Of a stretch of DNA of 64,000 nt, positions 17,320-26,258 are shown piece after piece. Below the pieces are notes generated by a model. It saw nothing but the letters and a program-made list of their open reading frames with translations, did no database searches and was not told the origin of the DNA. Each line of letters begins with the position of its first letter. The first letter of the stretch is position 1. Origin of the DNA: Lysobacter avium. GTDB lineage: Bacteria > Pseudomonadota > Gammaproteobacteria > Xanthomonadales > Xanthomonadaceae. The stretch is from contig NZ_CP063657.1 in NCBI RefSeq assembly GCF_015209745.1, forward strand, positions 1,240,001 to 1,304,000. Direction: 5' to 3'. The position numbers and the translations under genes are program-made.

Positions 17320-18923
17320 TGCGGCGTTTTGCAGCGCTGTACGAGCGCCTCGACCGGACCACCGGCACCACCGACAAGCGGGTCGCGCTGGCGGATTACT
17401 TCCGCGCTGCGCCGCCGCACGACGCCGCGTGGGCGCTGTGGCTGCTGGCTGGAGGCAAAATCGGCGGTACCCGTGCCCGTATCGCCACCACCGGCGAGCT
17501 GCGTGCGTGGGTCGCCGAGGAAAGCGGCAATCCCGACTGGCTGGTCGAGGCCAGCCACCACGCCGTTGGAGACCTGGCGGAAACGCTGGCCCTCCTGCTC
17601 GACGACCCCGCGCAGCCCGGTGCCGATATCGGGCTGGCCGAATGGATCGAGCAGCGCCTGGTGCCGGTGGCCAATGGCGACCCGGAAACGCGCCGCGAGG
17701 TGGTGGTGGATGCGTGGCGCAGCCTGTGTTTCCGCGAACGTCTGGCGTTCAACAAGCTGCTGACCGGCGCCTTGCGGGTAGGCGTCTCTGCCGGACTGGT
17801 GCAGAAGGCGCTGGCGGAGTCCTCCGGGCTGGATGTGGCGCGGATCGCGCAGCGCATGCTCGGGCGGTGGACGCCATCGGCGGACTTCCTCGAAAAGCTG
17901 CTCTCCGACGAAGTCCAGCCCGGCGACGCTGCGCTGCCGTATCCGTTCTTCCTGGCCTCGCCGCTGGAGGGGCCCGCCGAGGATCTGGGCGCCGTCGAGG
18001 ACTGGCTTCTGGAGTGGAAGTGGGACGGCATCCGCCTGCAGCTGATCCGTCGCGGCCCCGACATCGCGCTGTGGTCGCGCGGTGAGGAGCGCATGGACGG
18101 TCGCTTCCCGGAAATCGAAGCCGCCGCGGCCGAACTGCCTCGCGATGCGGTCATCGATGCGGAGCTGCTGGCCTGGCGACCCGGCGAGGACATGCCACTC
18201 CCGTTCTCCGCCCTGCAGACCCGGATCCAGCGCCTCAAGCCGGGACCGAAGGTGCTTGCCACGACCCCGGTCCGGGTGACGGCCTACGACCTGCTCGAGC
18301 TGGACGGCGAAGACCTGCGCGAGCGTCCGCTGGACGAGCGGCGAGCCCTGCTTGAAGAGCTCATTGATGCGGTCGACCACCCGGTGTTGCAGCTTTCCTC
18401 CGCGGTTGAGGCTGCCGATTGGGAGCACGCTGCCGCGCTGCGCGAGCAGTCTCGCAAGCTCGGCGTCGAAGGGCTGATGCTGAAGCGCCGCAGTTCGCCC
18501 TATCGCCACGGCCGCAAGCGCGGCGACTGGTGGAAGTGGAAGGTGGATCCGCTCTCCGTGGATGCGGTGCTGGTCTACGCGCAGTCCGGATCAGGCCGGC
18601 GCAGCACCTTGTACACCGACTACACCTTCGCCCTGTGGGACGGCGACACGCTGGTTCCGGTTGCCAAGGCGTATTCTGGACTGACGGACAAGGAGATCCT
18701 GCAGCTGGACCGGTGGATCCGCGGCAACACGCTGCAGCGGTTCGGCCCGGTGCGCTCGGTACCGGCCGAGCAGGTGTTCGAGATCGCCTTCGAGGGCGTG
18801 GATGTGTCGACGCGGCACAAGTCCGGGATCGCGGTGCGCTTCCCGCGCATCGTTCGATGGCGGTCCGACAAGCCTGCTGCCGAGGCCGACCAGGTCGACA
18901 CCTTGCGGGCACTGGCGCGGTGA
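17319..18923 (+). CDS. ATP-dependent DNA ligase
   Basis: This 534-residue enzyme seals nicks with ATP. The adenylation motif 'E-W-K-W-D-G-I-R' around residue 228 contains the nucleophilic lysine. Other ligase motifs follow: 'W-S-R-G-E-E-R' near 250, 'D-A-E-L-L-A-W' near 280, 'E-G-L-M-L-K-R' near 385 and 'W-W-K-W-K' near 405. The N-terminal 200 residues form the DNA-binding domain seen in bacterial LigB/LigC types, and an OB-fold ends the protein. The ATG overlaps the exonuclease stop, and the helicase GTG overlaps its own stop, fitting one operon. Confidence 0.94.
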   Translation: MRRFAALYERLDRTTGTTDKRVALADYFRAAPPHDAAWALWLLAGGKIGGTRARIATTGELRAWVAEESGNPDWLVEASHHAVGDLAETLALLLDDPAQPGADIGLAEWIEQRLVPVANGDPETRREVVVDAWRSLCFRERLAFNKLLTGALRVGVSAGLVQKALAESSGLDVARIAQRMLGRWTPSADFLEKLLSDEVQPGDAALPYPFFLASPLEGPAEDLGAVEDWLLEWKWDGIRLQLIRRGPDIALWSRGEERMDGRFPEIEAAAAELPRDAVIDAELLAWRPGEDMPLPFSALQTRIQRLKPGPKVLATTPVRVTAYDLLELDGEDLRERPLDERRALLEELIDAVDHPVLQLSSAVEAADWEHAAALREQSRKLGVEGLMLKRRSSPYRHGRKRGDWWKWKVDPLSVDAVLVYAQSGSGRRSTLYTDYTFALWDGDTLVPVAKAYSGLTDKEILQLDRWIRGNTLQRFGPVRSVPAEQVFEIAFEGVDVSTRHKSGIAVRFPRIVRWRSDKPAAEADQVDTLRALAR

Positions 18924-21412
18924 GCGACGCGCCCGTCCGCCCCCGGCGGCGAGCCAGTGACGCAGCGCTGACCGACTGGTTTGCAGCGCGCGGATGGCGT
19001 CCAGCACCTTTCCAGCGCGAGGCCTGGCGACGCTACCTGGCCGGCGAGTCCGGCCTGCTGGTGACGCCGACCGGGAGTGGCAAGACGCTCGCCGCTCTGG
19101 GCGGCCCGCTGCTGCAGGCACTGGCGCTGGGCGATGCGCCGGCGAAAGCGAGGCGCGGTGTCGCTGCCGCGCCGCGCCTGCGCCTGCTGTGGATCACCCC
19201 GTTGCGCGCGCTGGCCGCCGATACCGTGCGCTCGATGCAGGAACCGATCGCTGCCCTCGGTGTTCCCTGGACGGTCGCGATGCGCACCGGCGACGCCAGC
19301 GCACGCGACAAGCGCCTCGCCCGCAAAGGCCTGTCGGACGTGCTGGTCACCACGCCCGAGTCGTTCGCACTGATGCTGTCCTACCCCGACGCCGCGCAAC
19401 TGCTCGCCGGCGTACGCGGGGTGGTGGTCGATGAATGGCATGAGCTGTTGGGCAACAAACGCGGGGTGCTGTTGCAGTTGTGTCTCGCGCGGCTGCGCGG
19501 CATCGTGCCGGCCGCGCCCGTCTGGGGTCTGTCGGCCACTCTGGGCAATCTGGAGGAGGCGCGCGATGTGCTGCTGCCGCATCGGCCCGACGCGCCGATC
19601 CTGCAGTCTGCGCGCCGCCGGCGGATGACCTTGCAGACCCTGCTGCCCAACGAAGGCGAGCGCTTTCCCTGGGCCGGGCATCTTGGCCTGTCGCAGCTGG
19701 CGCGCGTCGCCGCGGTGCTGCAGAAGGCGCGGTCCAGCCTGTTGTTCACCAACACCCGCTCGCAGGCGGAGCTGTGGCACCGGGCGCTGCAATCGGTCTG
19801 GCTGGACGACCCGACCACCCTCGCGCTGCACCATGGATCGCTTGACGCCTCGCTACGCAAGGCCGCCGAGGCCGGCCTGCGTGATGGCACCGTCCGCTGC
19901 GTGGTTGCGACCTCAAGCCTCGACCTGGGCGTGGATTTTCCCGCGGTCGATCAGGTGCTGCAGGTCGGAAGCCCGAAGGGGATGGCCAGGTTGTGGCAAC
20001 GCGGCGGGCGCGCGCGCCATCGTCCCGGCGAGGCGGGGAAGGTGATCTGCGTGCCGACGCATGCGCTGGAGCTGGCGGAGTACGCCGCCGCCCGCGTGGC
20101 GCTCGCCCACGGGCGGGTCGAGTCGCGGCCCCCCTTGCGGCTGTCGCTGGACGTGCTCGCGCAGCACTGCGTCACCCTCGCGCTGGGCGGCGGCTTCGAA
20201 CCTGGGCAATTGCTGGAAGAGGTCCGCGGCACCCACGCATTCGCGGCATTGCGCGAGCAAGCGTGGACCGCGGTGCTCGACTTCATCGTCCGCGGCGGCA
20301 GCGCGTTGGAAAGCTACCCCGACTACCGCCGCGTCATCCGCGACGATGACGGCTGCTATCGCGTCCACGACCGCCGCGTGGCGTTCCGGCACCGGCTGTC
20401 GATCGGCACCATCACCAGCGACGGCAGCGTGCAGGTGCGTTACATGAAAGGCGGCTGGCTCGGCTCGGTGGAGGAGGCGTTCATCAGCCGGCTGCGCCCG
20501 CGCGAGCGCTTCCAGTTCGCCGGCAAGACACTGGAGCTGGTCCAGCTGCGCGACATGACCGCGTTTGTGCGCATCGCCAAGGCCGGTGAGGGCAGGGTGC
20601 CGCGCTGGCAGGGTGGGAGCATGCCGCTGTCCAGCGAGTTGGGTGCCGAGGTCGAGGCCATCCTGCACGAGCCGGCCGAAAGCCCGGAGATGCGCGCGCT
20701 GCAACCACTGCTCGACCTGCAGTCCCGGCTTTCGCAGTTGCCGGGGCCCGACAGCCTGCTGGTCGAGTCGATCAAGACACGCCAGGGCTGGCACCTGTTC
20801 GTCTATCCGTTCGCCGGACGCGGCGTACACGAGGGATTGGCCGCATTGCTGGCGCTGCGCTGGGGGCGCGAAACCCCGAACACCTTCAGCTGGGCGGTAA
20901 ACGACTATGGGCTGGTGCTGACTGCACAGTCCGAGGCGTGGCCGGACGCGCCGCTCATGCAGCGCCTGCTGACGCCGGAGGGCTTGCTGGATGATCTGCT
21001 GGCGAGCCTCAATATTGCGGAACTGGCGCGTCGGCAATTCCGCGAGATTGCCCGGGTGGCGGGCCTGCTGCCGCCGTCCCTGCCGGGGCGTGCGGCCCGG
21101 TCGCTGCGGCAACTGCAGGCCTCAAGCAGCCTGCTGTTTGACGTCTTGCGCCAGCATGATCCGGGCCACGTGCTGCTGGCCCAGGCTGAGCGCGAGGTGA
21201 TGGAGGCGCAACTCGACGTCCAGCACCTTAAGGCTGTCCTGACCCGATGCGGTGAACGCCCGCTGGCATTGCGGCGTCCGCGCAGCCTGACGCCGCTCGG
21301 GTTCCCGCTATGGGCCGAGGCCATCCGCGGCCAGCTCAGCACCGAGGACTGGCGCACCCGTGTGAAGCGCGCCGCGCAGCAGCTGGAGCAGCGCCATGCC
21401 TGGAATGCTTGA
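18920..21412 (+). CDS. Ligase-associated DEXH-box helicase (Lhr-like)
   Basis: This 830-residue superfamily 2 helicase has Walker A 'T-P-T-G-S-G-K-T' near residue 50, 'T-P-L-R-A-L-A-A-D-T' near 92, the DEXH box 'V-D-E-W-H-E-L' near 170, 'S-A-T-L-G-N' near 205, 'L-F-T-N-T-R-S' near 275 and motif VI 'Q-R-G-G-R-A-R-H-R-P' near 360. Lhr-type C-terminal domains follow. The GTG at 18920 overlaps the ligase stop; longer in-frame starts only run over the ligase gene. It overlaps the next gene by 17 bases. The family is assigned to DNA-damage response by its association with the ligase and nuclease. Confidence 0.93.
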   Translation: MSDAPVRPRRRASDAALTDWFAARGWRPAPFQREAWRRYLAGESGLLVTPTGSGKTLAALGGPLLQALALGDAPAKARRGVAAAPRLRLLWITPLRALAADTVRSMQEPIAALGVPWTVAMRTGDASARDKRLARKGLSDVLVTTPESFALMLSYPDAAQLLAGVRGVVVDEWHELLGNKRGVLLQLCLARLRGIVPAAPVWGLSATLGNLEEARDVLLPHRPDAPILQSARRRRMTLQTLLPNEGERFPWAGHLGLSQLARVAAVLQKARSSLLFTNTRSQAELWHRALQSVWLDDPTTLALHHGSLDASLRKAAEAGLRDGTVRCVVATSSLDLGVDFPAVDQVLQVGSPKGMARLWQRGGRARHRPGEAGKVICVPTHALELAEYAAARVALAHGRVESRPPLRLSLDVLAQHCVTLALGGGFEPGQLLEEVRGTHAFAALREQAWTAVLDFIVRGGSALESYPDYRRVIRDDDGCYRVHDRRVAFRHRLSIGTITSDGSVQVRYMKGGWLGSVEEAFISRLRPRERFQFAGKTLELVQLRDMTAFVRIAKAGEGRVPRWQGGSMPLSSELGAEVEAILHEPAESPEMRALQPLLDLQSRLSQLPGPDSLLVESIKTRQGWHLFVYPFAGRGVHEGLAALLALRWGRETPNTFSWAVNDYGLVLTAQSEAWPDAPLMQRLLTPEGLLDDLLASLNIAELARRQFREIARVAGLLPPSLPGRAARSLRQLQASSSLLFDVLRQHDPGHVLLAQAEREVMEAQLDVQHLKAVLTRCGERPLALRRPRSLTPLGFPLWAEAIRGQLSTEDWRTRVKRAAQQLEQRHAWNA

Positions 21413-22037
21413 GCGCGAGATAGCGGGCGAAGCGCTGCACTTCCACGCGGACCGCGCGGTGTTCTGGCCATCACGCAAGCGCCTGCTGATCGCCGACCTG
21501 CACCTGGGCAAGGGCGACGTGATGCGGGCGGCGGGGATCCCGGTGCCCACCGGCGGCACCGCGCATGACCTGGCGCGGCTGGACACGCTGCTACGCGCGA
21601 CTGGCGCCGCGGAGCTGTGGGTTCTTGGCGACTTCCTGCACGGCAGGCGGAGTGCGGCCGTCGAGAGCGCGTGGAGAGCGCTGCTGGCCGGGCATCCGCT
21701 TGTTGGCGTGAGCGTAGTCGGTGGCAACCACGATCGCGCACTGGTTCCCGACGCGCTGGGGGTGGAGCTGCTCCCGGAGGACGTCTGCGATGGTCCGTTC
21801 CGGTTCCGCCACCACACGCGGGCAACCGGCGATGACGGCCAAGGACACGTGCTGTGCGGCCATGTTCATCCTGTGGTGAAGCTGCCGGGCTTGCCAGGGC
21901 GCTATCCGGCGTTCGTGCTTGCGCCGGATCAGATGGTGCTGCCCGCTTTTTCGGCCTTCACTGGCGGCATGCGCGTCGACGATCCGGCCCAGCGCTGGAT
22001 CGCGTGCGCCAAAGGCCTGTTGGTCGAAAACTTCTAG
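21396..22037 (+). CDS. pdeM: Ligase-associated phosphoesterase PdeM
   Basis: Last gene of the repair cassette. The 213-residue protein is a calcineurin-like metallophosphoesterase with all motifs in order: 'D-L-H-L-G-K' near residue 33, 'L-G-D-F-L-H-G' near 75, 'G-G-N-H-D-R' near 109 and 'C-G-H-V-H-P' near 153. The family was named for its fixed place beside the helicase, ligase and MBL exonuclease. The ATG at 21396 lies inside the helicase end; an ATG at 21405 is also possible. Confidence 0.9.
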   Translation: MPGMLEREIAGEALHFHADRAVFWPSRKRLLIADLHLGKGDVMRAAGIPVPTGGTAHDLARLDTLLRATGAAELWVLGDFLHGRRSAAVESAWRALLAGHPLVGVSVVGGNHDRALVPDALGVELLPEDVCDGPFRFRHHTRATGDDGQGHVLCGHVHPVVKLPGLPGRYPAFVLAPDQMVLPAFSAFTGGMRVDDPAQRWIACAKGLLVENF

Positions 22038-22088
22038 GAGCGGACGACGCGATCGCGCCGTCCGTTCACGAAGAGGGTGTCGGCGATG

Positions 22089-22379
22089 TCAGCCCTTGGT
22101 GCCCGTGCTGGCGGTCTTGGTGGCCGCCTTGCGCGCCGTGTTGCCGCGCGAACGGAAAGCGGTCGCGTTGACACGGGGCCGGATCGGCGTGTTGCCGAGC
22201 ACCTCGACGCGGCCACCCTGCTTGCGAAACGCAGCGAGATCGGCGGCGATGCTCTCGCTGGTGATGCCATTGTTGGCGTTCTTGGCGCTACCGGTGGAAC
22301 GGCGGCGCAGCGGCGCGCTGGCCGCGCGGCTGGGAGTGCGGGTGGTGGTGCTGGCGGGCTTGGTCGACGTGCTTGACAT
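22089..22379 (-). CDS. Small basic protein of unknown function
   Basis: This 96-residue, Ser/Thr/Arg-rich protein has an AGGAG ribosome binding site eight bases before its ATG. The first half is low-complexity and basic. The second half holds a short ordered block (about residues 45-70) with 'S-I-A-A-D-L-A-A-F-R-K-Q-G-G-R-V-E-V-L-G-N-T-P'. The tail is Lys/Thr/Ala-rich. I do not recognise it with confidence. The 'F-x-x-x-G-G-(K/R)-V' block recalls small gammaproteobacterial transcription-associated proteins such as SutA, but the similarity is short. Its small size, basic charge and good ribosome site support a real gene. Confidence 0.65.
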   Translation of the reverse strand: MSSTSTKPASTTTRTPSRAASAPLRRRSTGSAKNANNGITSESIAADLAAFRKQGGRVEVLGNTPIRPRVNATAFRSRGNTARKAATKTASTGTKG

Positions 22380-22633
22380 TGCTTCTCCTGGAAGTGGGCC
22401 GTCCGACGCGGGACGGCACAGCCGGCAGATAGCGGCGCGCCACCGCGGACTGCGGTGATGCCGATGCCGTGAACCCCGTCCCAGGATCAACGTTGCTCAG
22501 GTTGATCGAGTCAAGCAGTGGCAGGCTTTAGGGCGGGGAGCCCCGTATCATAGCACAAGTTCGTCTAACGTGCAGGTAACGTCCTCGATCGGGTGCCGGG
22601 CGCGCTGCCTTTCGCGCCTGCTCGGACCATAGG

Positions 22634-22672
22634 CAAAAACGCCCCGCACCAACCTGGGTTGGATGCGGGGCG
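22634..22672 (-). terminator. Intrinsic terminator of the autotransporter gene
   Basis: On the minus strand a GC-rich stem (22640-22648 pairs with 22664-22672) extends through an inner CCAA/TTGG pairing and ends in a short T run (A run 22635-22639 on the plus strand). It sits 25 bases after the adhesin stop codon. Confidence 0.85.
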
Positions 22673-22696
22673 CCTGGCGCGTGCCTGGGTTGAGGC

Positions 22697-25162
22697 TTAC
22701 CAGCTGAAGCCGGCACCTGCGGACACGCTGCTCTCACCGCCGGCAATGGCGCCGCCCAGCGACACGCTCGCGCGAGCGCCGATGGCGCGGCGATAGCCGA
22801 TAGCCAAAGCCTGCTGGCCACCCTGGGACCCGATGCCCACGCCGATGTTGTTGGCGCCGCCCAGTCCTGCCGTGTTGGCCGCGAGCCCGGCGTAGGCGGC
22901 GCTGGTGGCGCCCATGCGATCGATACGGCGGTCCAGCGTGTGGAAGCGATCGTCCATTTCCGTGCGGAACTCATCCAGCCCGTAGTTGAAGCGGGCCACC
23001 TGCTGATCCGTGTACGCGTTCGCAGACCGCAGCGTGGCGGCGTCGCCGGTGTCTGCGTAGGTGTTGGCCGTCTGCAGTGTCTGCGTAGCGGTGCTGGTCG
23101 TGTAGGCCCGGGCGTCGGTCAGGGTGCGGGCGTCGCCTGCATCGGAGTAGGCGTTCGCACTGGCAAGGGTCTGCGTGTCGCCAGCATCCGAGTAGGCGTT
23201 TGCGTCAGCAAGGGTCTGTGCATCCCCGGCATCCGCAATCGTCTGGACCTGCCCGGGCGTGATGCTGCCCGCGGCGATGATCTGCGAATCGGTATAGGCG
23301 TTCGCATCCGAGAGCGTCTGCGTCGAACTGGCGTCGGTGTAGGCATTCGCGTCAGTCAGCGTCTGCGCGTCGCCGGCATCGGCGATCGCCTGCACCTGTG
23401 CCGGGGTGATGCTCCCGGCGGCAATGATCTGCGCATCGGTGTACGCGTTCGCATCCAACAGGGTCACCGCATCGCCTGCGTCCGCGACGGACTGGACCTG
23501 GGCCATGGTGATCCCGCCCACGCCGCCCAACGCCGCCTGCATCTGGCGCAGGTTGACGGCGTCGGTATCGGCGGTCGCGTCGGCGACGTTGACGATCTGG
23601 CGCTCGCTGCCGAGGCTGCCGACTGACACCGTGTTCACCCGATCGGCCACGGAGTTCGACCCCAGCGCGACGCTTTCAGCGACGCTGGCGCGCGCCGAGC
23701 TGCCGATCGCACTGCTGCCAGCGGCGCTGGCCTGGGCGGCGGAGCCAAATGCGGAACTTTGCAGAGCGCTGGCGGTGGACGCCGGGCCGATTGCGGCGCT
23801 GAGGCCGCCGCTGGCGATCGCTTTCGGACCGAACGCTGCACTGGCATTGCCGCTGGCCAGGGTTCCCGTGCCAATCGCGCTGCTGTGGTCACCCTTCGCC
23901 TGCGCGCCATTGCCGAACGCATTGGCGTTGGCGCCGCTTGCGAGGGTGACCTCATTGGGGTCGGCCACATCATCACCGTTGTCATCCAGCCATCCGCCCA
24001 CGGCGACGCTGTCAGGCCCACTTGCAACGCTCTTGTAGCCAAACGCGACGGATCTTTGGCCAGAGGCTGTGGTGGAATAGCCAAATGCGCTGGTGTGGTT
24101 GTTGCTCGCGACGTTGTCGAGGCCGAAAGCGTTGCTTTCTGCTCCCGACGACTGGTTGAAAGAGCCTATTGCGCTGCTGACTCTGCCGGACGCAGTATTT
24201 GCATAGCCAAGGGCGCTACTGGCTTGGCCAGATGCGTGGGTACGATGGCCGAACGCGCTGCTGGACCCTCCGGTCGCGCGGTTCTCATATCCAAACGCGC
24301 TACTGTTATCCCCGCTCGCCTGGTTCTCAGTACCAACCGAACTGCTGTATTCGCCCGATGCGCTGTTTATGTAGCCCAGCGCGGTGCTGAAGTCACCTGT
24401 GGCCTGTGTTGCAGGTCCAAATGCGGAGCTGGCTACTCCGCTGGCCAGCGTCATATCGCTTGAATCGACCACGCCGTTCCCATTGAGGTCATAGTAACCT
24501 CCCACGGCGACACTGCTGTCGCCGCTCGCGATGCTGCCGGGCCCGACGCCGGTGGCGAGGTCAGCGCTCGCTTGCGCGCCGCCCCCGATTGCGACCGAAT
24601 AATATCCCGATGAGGTGGTGTAATCGAGCGGGGTGTGGTTGTGAATCCCATCGCCATCGCGGTCGAGCAAAACGCCGAAGGCGATGCTTCCCATCGCACT
24701 GGCGCGCGAGTAGCTTCCCATGGCGGTCGAGTAGAGCCCTGAAGACTGGTTGAAATAGCCCATTGCACTGCTGAACTCGCCGCTTGCTGTGTTCCCCCAT
24801 CCATACGCGCTGCCGCGCTCGCCACTGCTTACGTTGTTGGTGCCGAACGCGTTACTGTTCCCTCCGCTGGCAGTATTCCGCCGGCCGAAGGCGTTCGCGA
24901 CCCAGTTGGCGATGTTATCCGAGCCAAATGCGTTGGCTCCGGATGAACAGGTGCTGTTGTCTACACCGCCCTCATTCCCCAGATTGGTGCCGGGCGAGGG
25001 CAACGTCGGCGTCCCGTCCGCGTTTACGCAGGGCCGGTCAGCGGCGACGGCAGACAGCGGTACGCTCATGAGAAGGAGCAGTGCAGCGGCGAGCGGTGCC
25101 CGGTTAAATCGTGCGTCAGTGGTAATGAAGTTTGGAGACGAGCGGTTCGTAATTCGGATCAT
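22697..25162 (-). CDS. YadA-like trimeric autotransporter adhesin
   Basis: This 821-residue surface adhesin secretes itself as a trimer. An extended signal peptide ends near residue 41. The head (about 75-515) consists of roughly 14-residue 'S-x-A-x-G-x-x-x-x-A-S-G' repeats of the YadA/Hep_Hag type. A neck 'R-Q-I-V-N-V-A-D-A-T-A-D-T-D-A-V-N-L' covers 521-538, and the stalk (about 550-715) has repeated 'D-A-N-A-Y-T-D' units. A C-terminal YadA anchor (about 740-821) ends in Phe-Ser-Trp. Three inserts with D-x-(D/N)-G-D/N-G-type loops interrupt the head (residues 164-185, 221-240, 391-410) and look calcium-binding. Two cysteines (45, 72) may pair. AAGGAAAG precedes the ATG. Confidence 0.93.
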   Translation of the reverse strand: MIRITNRSSPNFITTDARFNRAPLAAALLLLMSVPLSAVAADRPCVNADGTPTLPSPGTNLGNEGGVDNSTCSSGANAFGSDNIANWVANAFGRRNTASGGNSNAFGTNNVSSGERGSAYGWGNTASGEFSSAMGYFNQSSGLYSTAMGSYSRASAMGSIAFGVLLDRDGDGIHNHTPLDYTTSSGYYSVAIGGGAQASADLATGVGPGSIASGDSSVAVGGYYDLNGNGVVDSSDMTLASGVASSAFGPATQATGDFSTALGYINSASGEYSSSVGTENQASGDNSSAFGYENRATGGSSSAFGHRTHASGQASSALGYANTASGRVSSAIGSFNQSSGAESNAFGLDNVASNNHTSAFGYSTTASGQRSVAFGYKSVASGPDSVAVGGWLDDNGDDVADPNEVTLASGANANAFGNGAQAKGDHSSAIGTGTLASGNASAAFGPKAIASGGLSAAIGPASTASALQSSAFGSAAQASAAGSSAIGSSARASVAESVALGSNSVADRVNTVSVGSLGSERQIVNVADATADTDAVNLRQMQAALGGVGGITMAQVQSVADAGDAVTLLDANAYTDAQIIAAGSITPAQVQAIADAGDAQTLTDANAYTDASSTQTLSDANAYTDSQIIAAGSITPGQVQTIADAGDAQTLADANAYSDAGDTQTLASANAYSDAGDARTLTDARAYTTSTATQTLQTANTYADTGDAATLRSANAYTDQQVARFNYGLDEFRTEMDDRFHTLDRRIDRMGATSAAYAGLAANTAGLGGANNIGVGIGSQGGQQALAIGYRRAIGARASVSLGGAIAGGESSVSAGAGFSW

Positions 25163-25407
25163 TTCTTTCTTTCCTTGAGTGATTCGGCGGTGAAGAGTTC
25201 AATCTCCTCACAACCAAATGCACGACACCACGCAGGGAATCCGGACACTGCAGTTCCGCCGTCTCGTTTATTGGCCCTGCTGATCTGCGTTGCGATCCAT
25301 CAGACGACCTGACAACTCTTTTGGATCGTTCATCACGGGTCTGTGGCGCCAACGTTCGCCGGCGCGCACCCCAGAACTTTACGCAGCTGATCTGGCCGGC
25401 TGGGCCG
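25163..25407. other. Intergenic region upstream of the adhesin
   Basis: The 245 bases between the sirtuin stop and the adhesin start (both minus strand) presumably hold the adhesin promoter. I see no convincing -35/-10 pair, operator dyad or terminator hairpin here beyond the purine-rich ribosome binding site next to the adhesin ATG. Confidence 0.5.
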
Positions 25408-26235
25408 TCAGCCGATGGCATCGGCCAGTGCGCTTTCCGAGTCCGCGTCCAGCTTCAAGGTGGCCAATTCATCGGCGCGGGTGACCCCGCGGGTAAGGAT
25501 TGCCAAGGGCAATCCGCGTTCGTGAGCCATACGCGCGAATCTGAAGCCCGAATAGACCATCAGCGATGATCCGACCACGAGCACTGCGTCAGACTGCTCG
25601 AGGGCTTCCAGGGCGCGCGCAAGCCGCTGCCGGGGAACATTTTCACCGAAAAATACGACGTCAGGCTTGAGCATGCCGCCGCAATGCGGGCAGGCAGGCG
25701 GCTCGAATTCGCTGAGGTCCACGCCTTCCAGATCGGCGTCGCCGTCCGGTGCAGTGGCTGCGGTGTGCTGGCTCCAGTGCGGGTAGCGGGCTTTCAGATC
25801 CTGCTGGACAAGCGCCCGGTCCATCCGTCGATCGCACTGCAGGCAGGCGACTACGGCGAGCCGGCCGTGCAGGTCGACCACGTTGCGGTGACCGGCGCGC
25901 GCGTGCAGGCCGTCCACGTTCTGGGTGACCAGGGTGGAGATGACGCCGCGCGATTCCAAGGTCGCCAGCGCCGCATGCGCTCGGTTGGGCCGCGCCCGGG
26001 CAACCGCCGGCCAGCCCACAAAACTACGCGCCCAGTACCGTGCACGCATGGCGTGATCGCCAACGAAGTCCTGATAGGTGATCGGAGAGCGGCCCTTCCA
26101 CTGGCCGTCTGCGCCGCGATAGTCGGGGATGCCCGAGTTGGTGCTGACGCCGGCGCCCGTAAGCACGAAAACGGAGCGCTGGTTCTCCAGCCAGGAAGAC
26201 AGGCTTGCTGCAGCGTCGGTGCGGGAAAGAGGCAT
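25408..26235 (-). CDS. Sirtuin family NAD-dependent protein deacylase
   Basis: The 275-residue protein removes acyl groups from lysines using NAD. The NAD pocket 'G-A-G-V-S-T-N-S-G-I-P-D-Y-R-G' is near residue 25, 'T-Q-N-V-D-G-L-H' near 104 and the catalytic histidine is in 'D-L-H-G-R' near 122. Four zinc cysteines lie in 'C-L-Q-C' and 'C-P-H-C'. 'G-S-S-L-M-V-Y-S-G' near 220 completes the Rossmann part. The long spacer between the cysteine pairs, with Asp/Glu-rich sequence, resembles class II (SIRT4-like) sirtuins. The open frame extends further upstream, but the ATG at 26235 is the natural start because earlier codons overlap the lipocalin gene. Confidence 0.9.
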   Translation of the reverse strand: MPLSRTDAAASLSSWLENQRSVFVLTGAGVSTNSGIPDYRGADGQWKGRSPITYQDFVGDHAMRARYWARSFVGWPAVARARPNRAHAALATLESRGVISTLVTQNVDGLHARAGHRNVVDLHGRLAVVACLQCDRRMDRALVQQDLKARYPHWSQHTAATAPDGDADLEGVDLSEFEPPACPHCGGMLKPDVVFFGENVPRQRLARALEALEQSDAVLVVGSSLMVYSGFRFARMAHERGLPLAILTRGVTRADELATLKLDADSESALADAIG

Positions 26236-26258
26236 GCCGCCATCGTAATGCGGGTGGG

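Noticed and set aside
22502-22514. FNR-like sequence TTGATCGAGTCAA
   Set aside because: The two half-sites are separated by three bases instead of four, so they do not form an FNR site, and no gene start is suitably placed.
22697-25162. Repeated DNA considered as a CRISPR array or tandem repeat locus
   Set aside because: The repeats are in-frame codons of a trimeric autotransporter head and stalk, are degenerate at DNA level and have no unique equal-length spacers.
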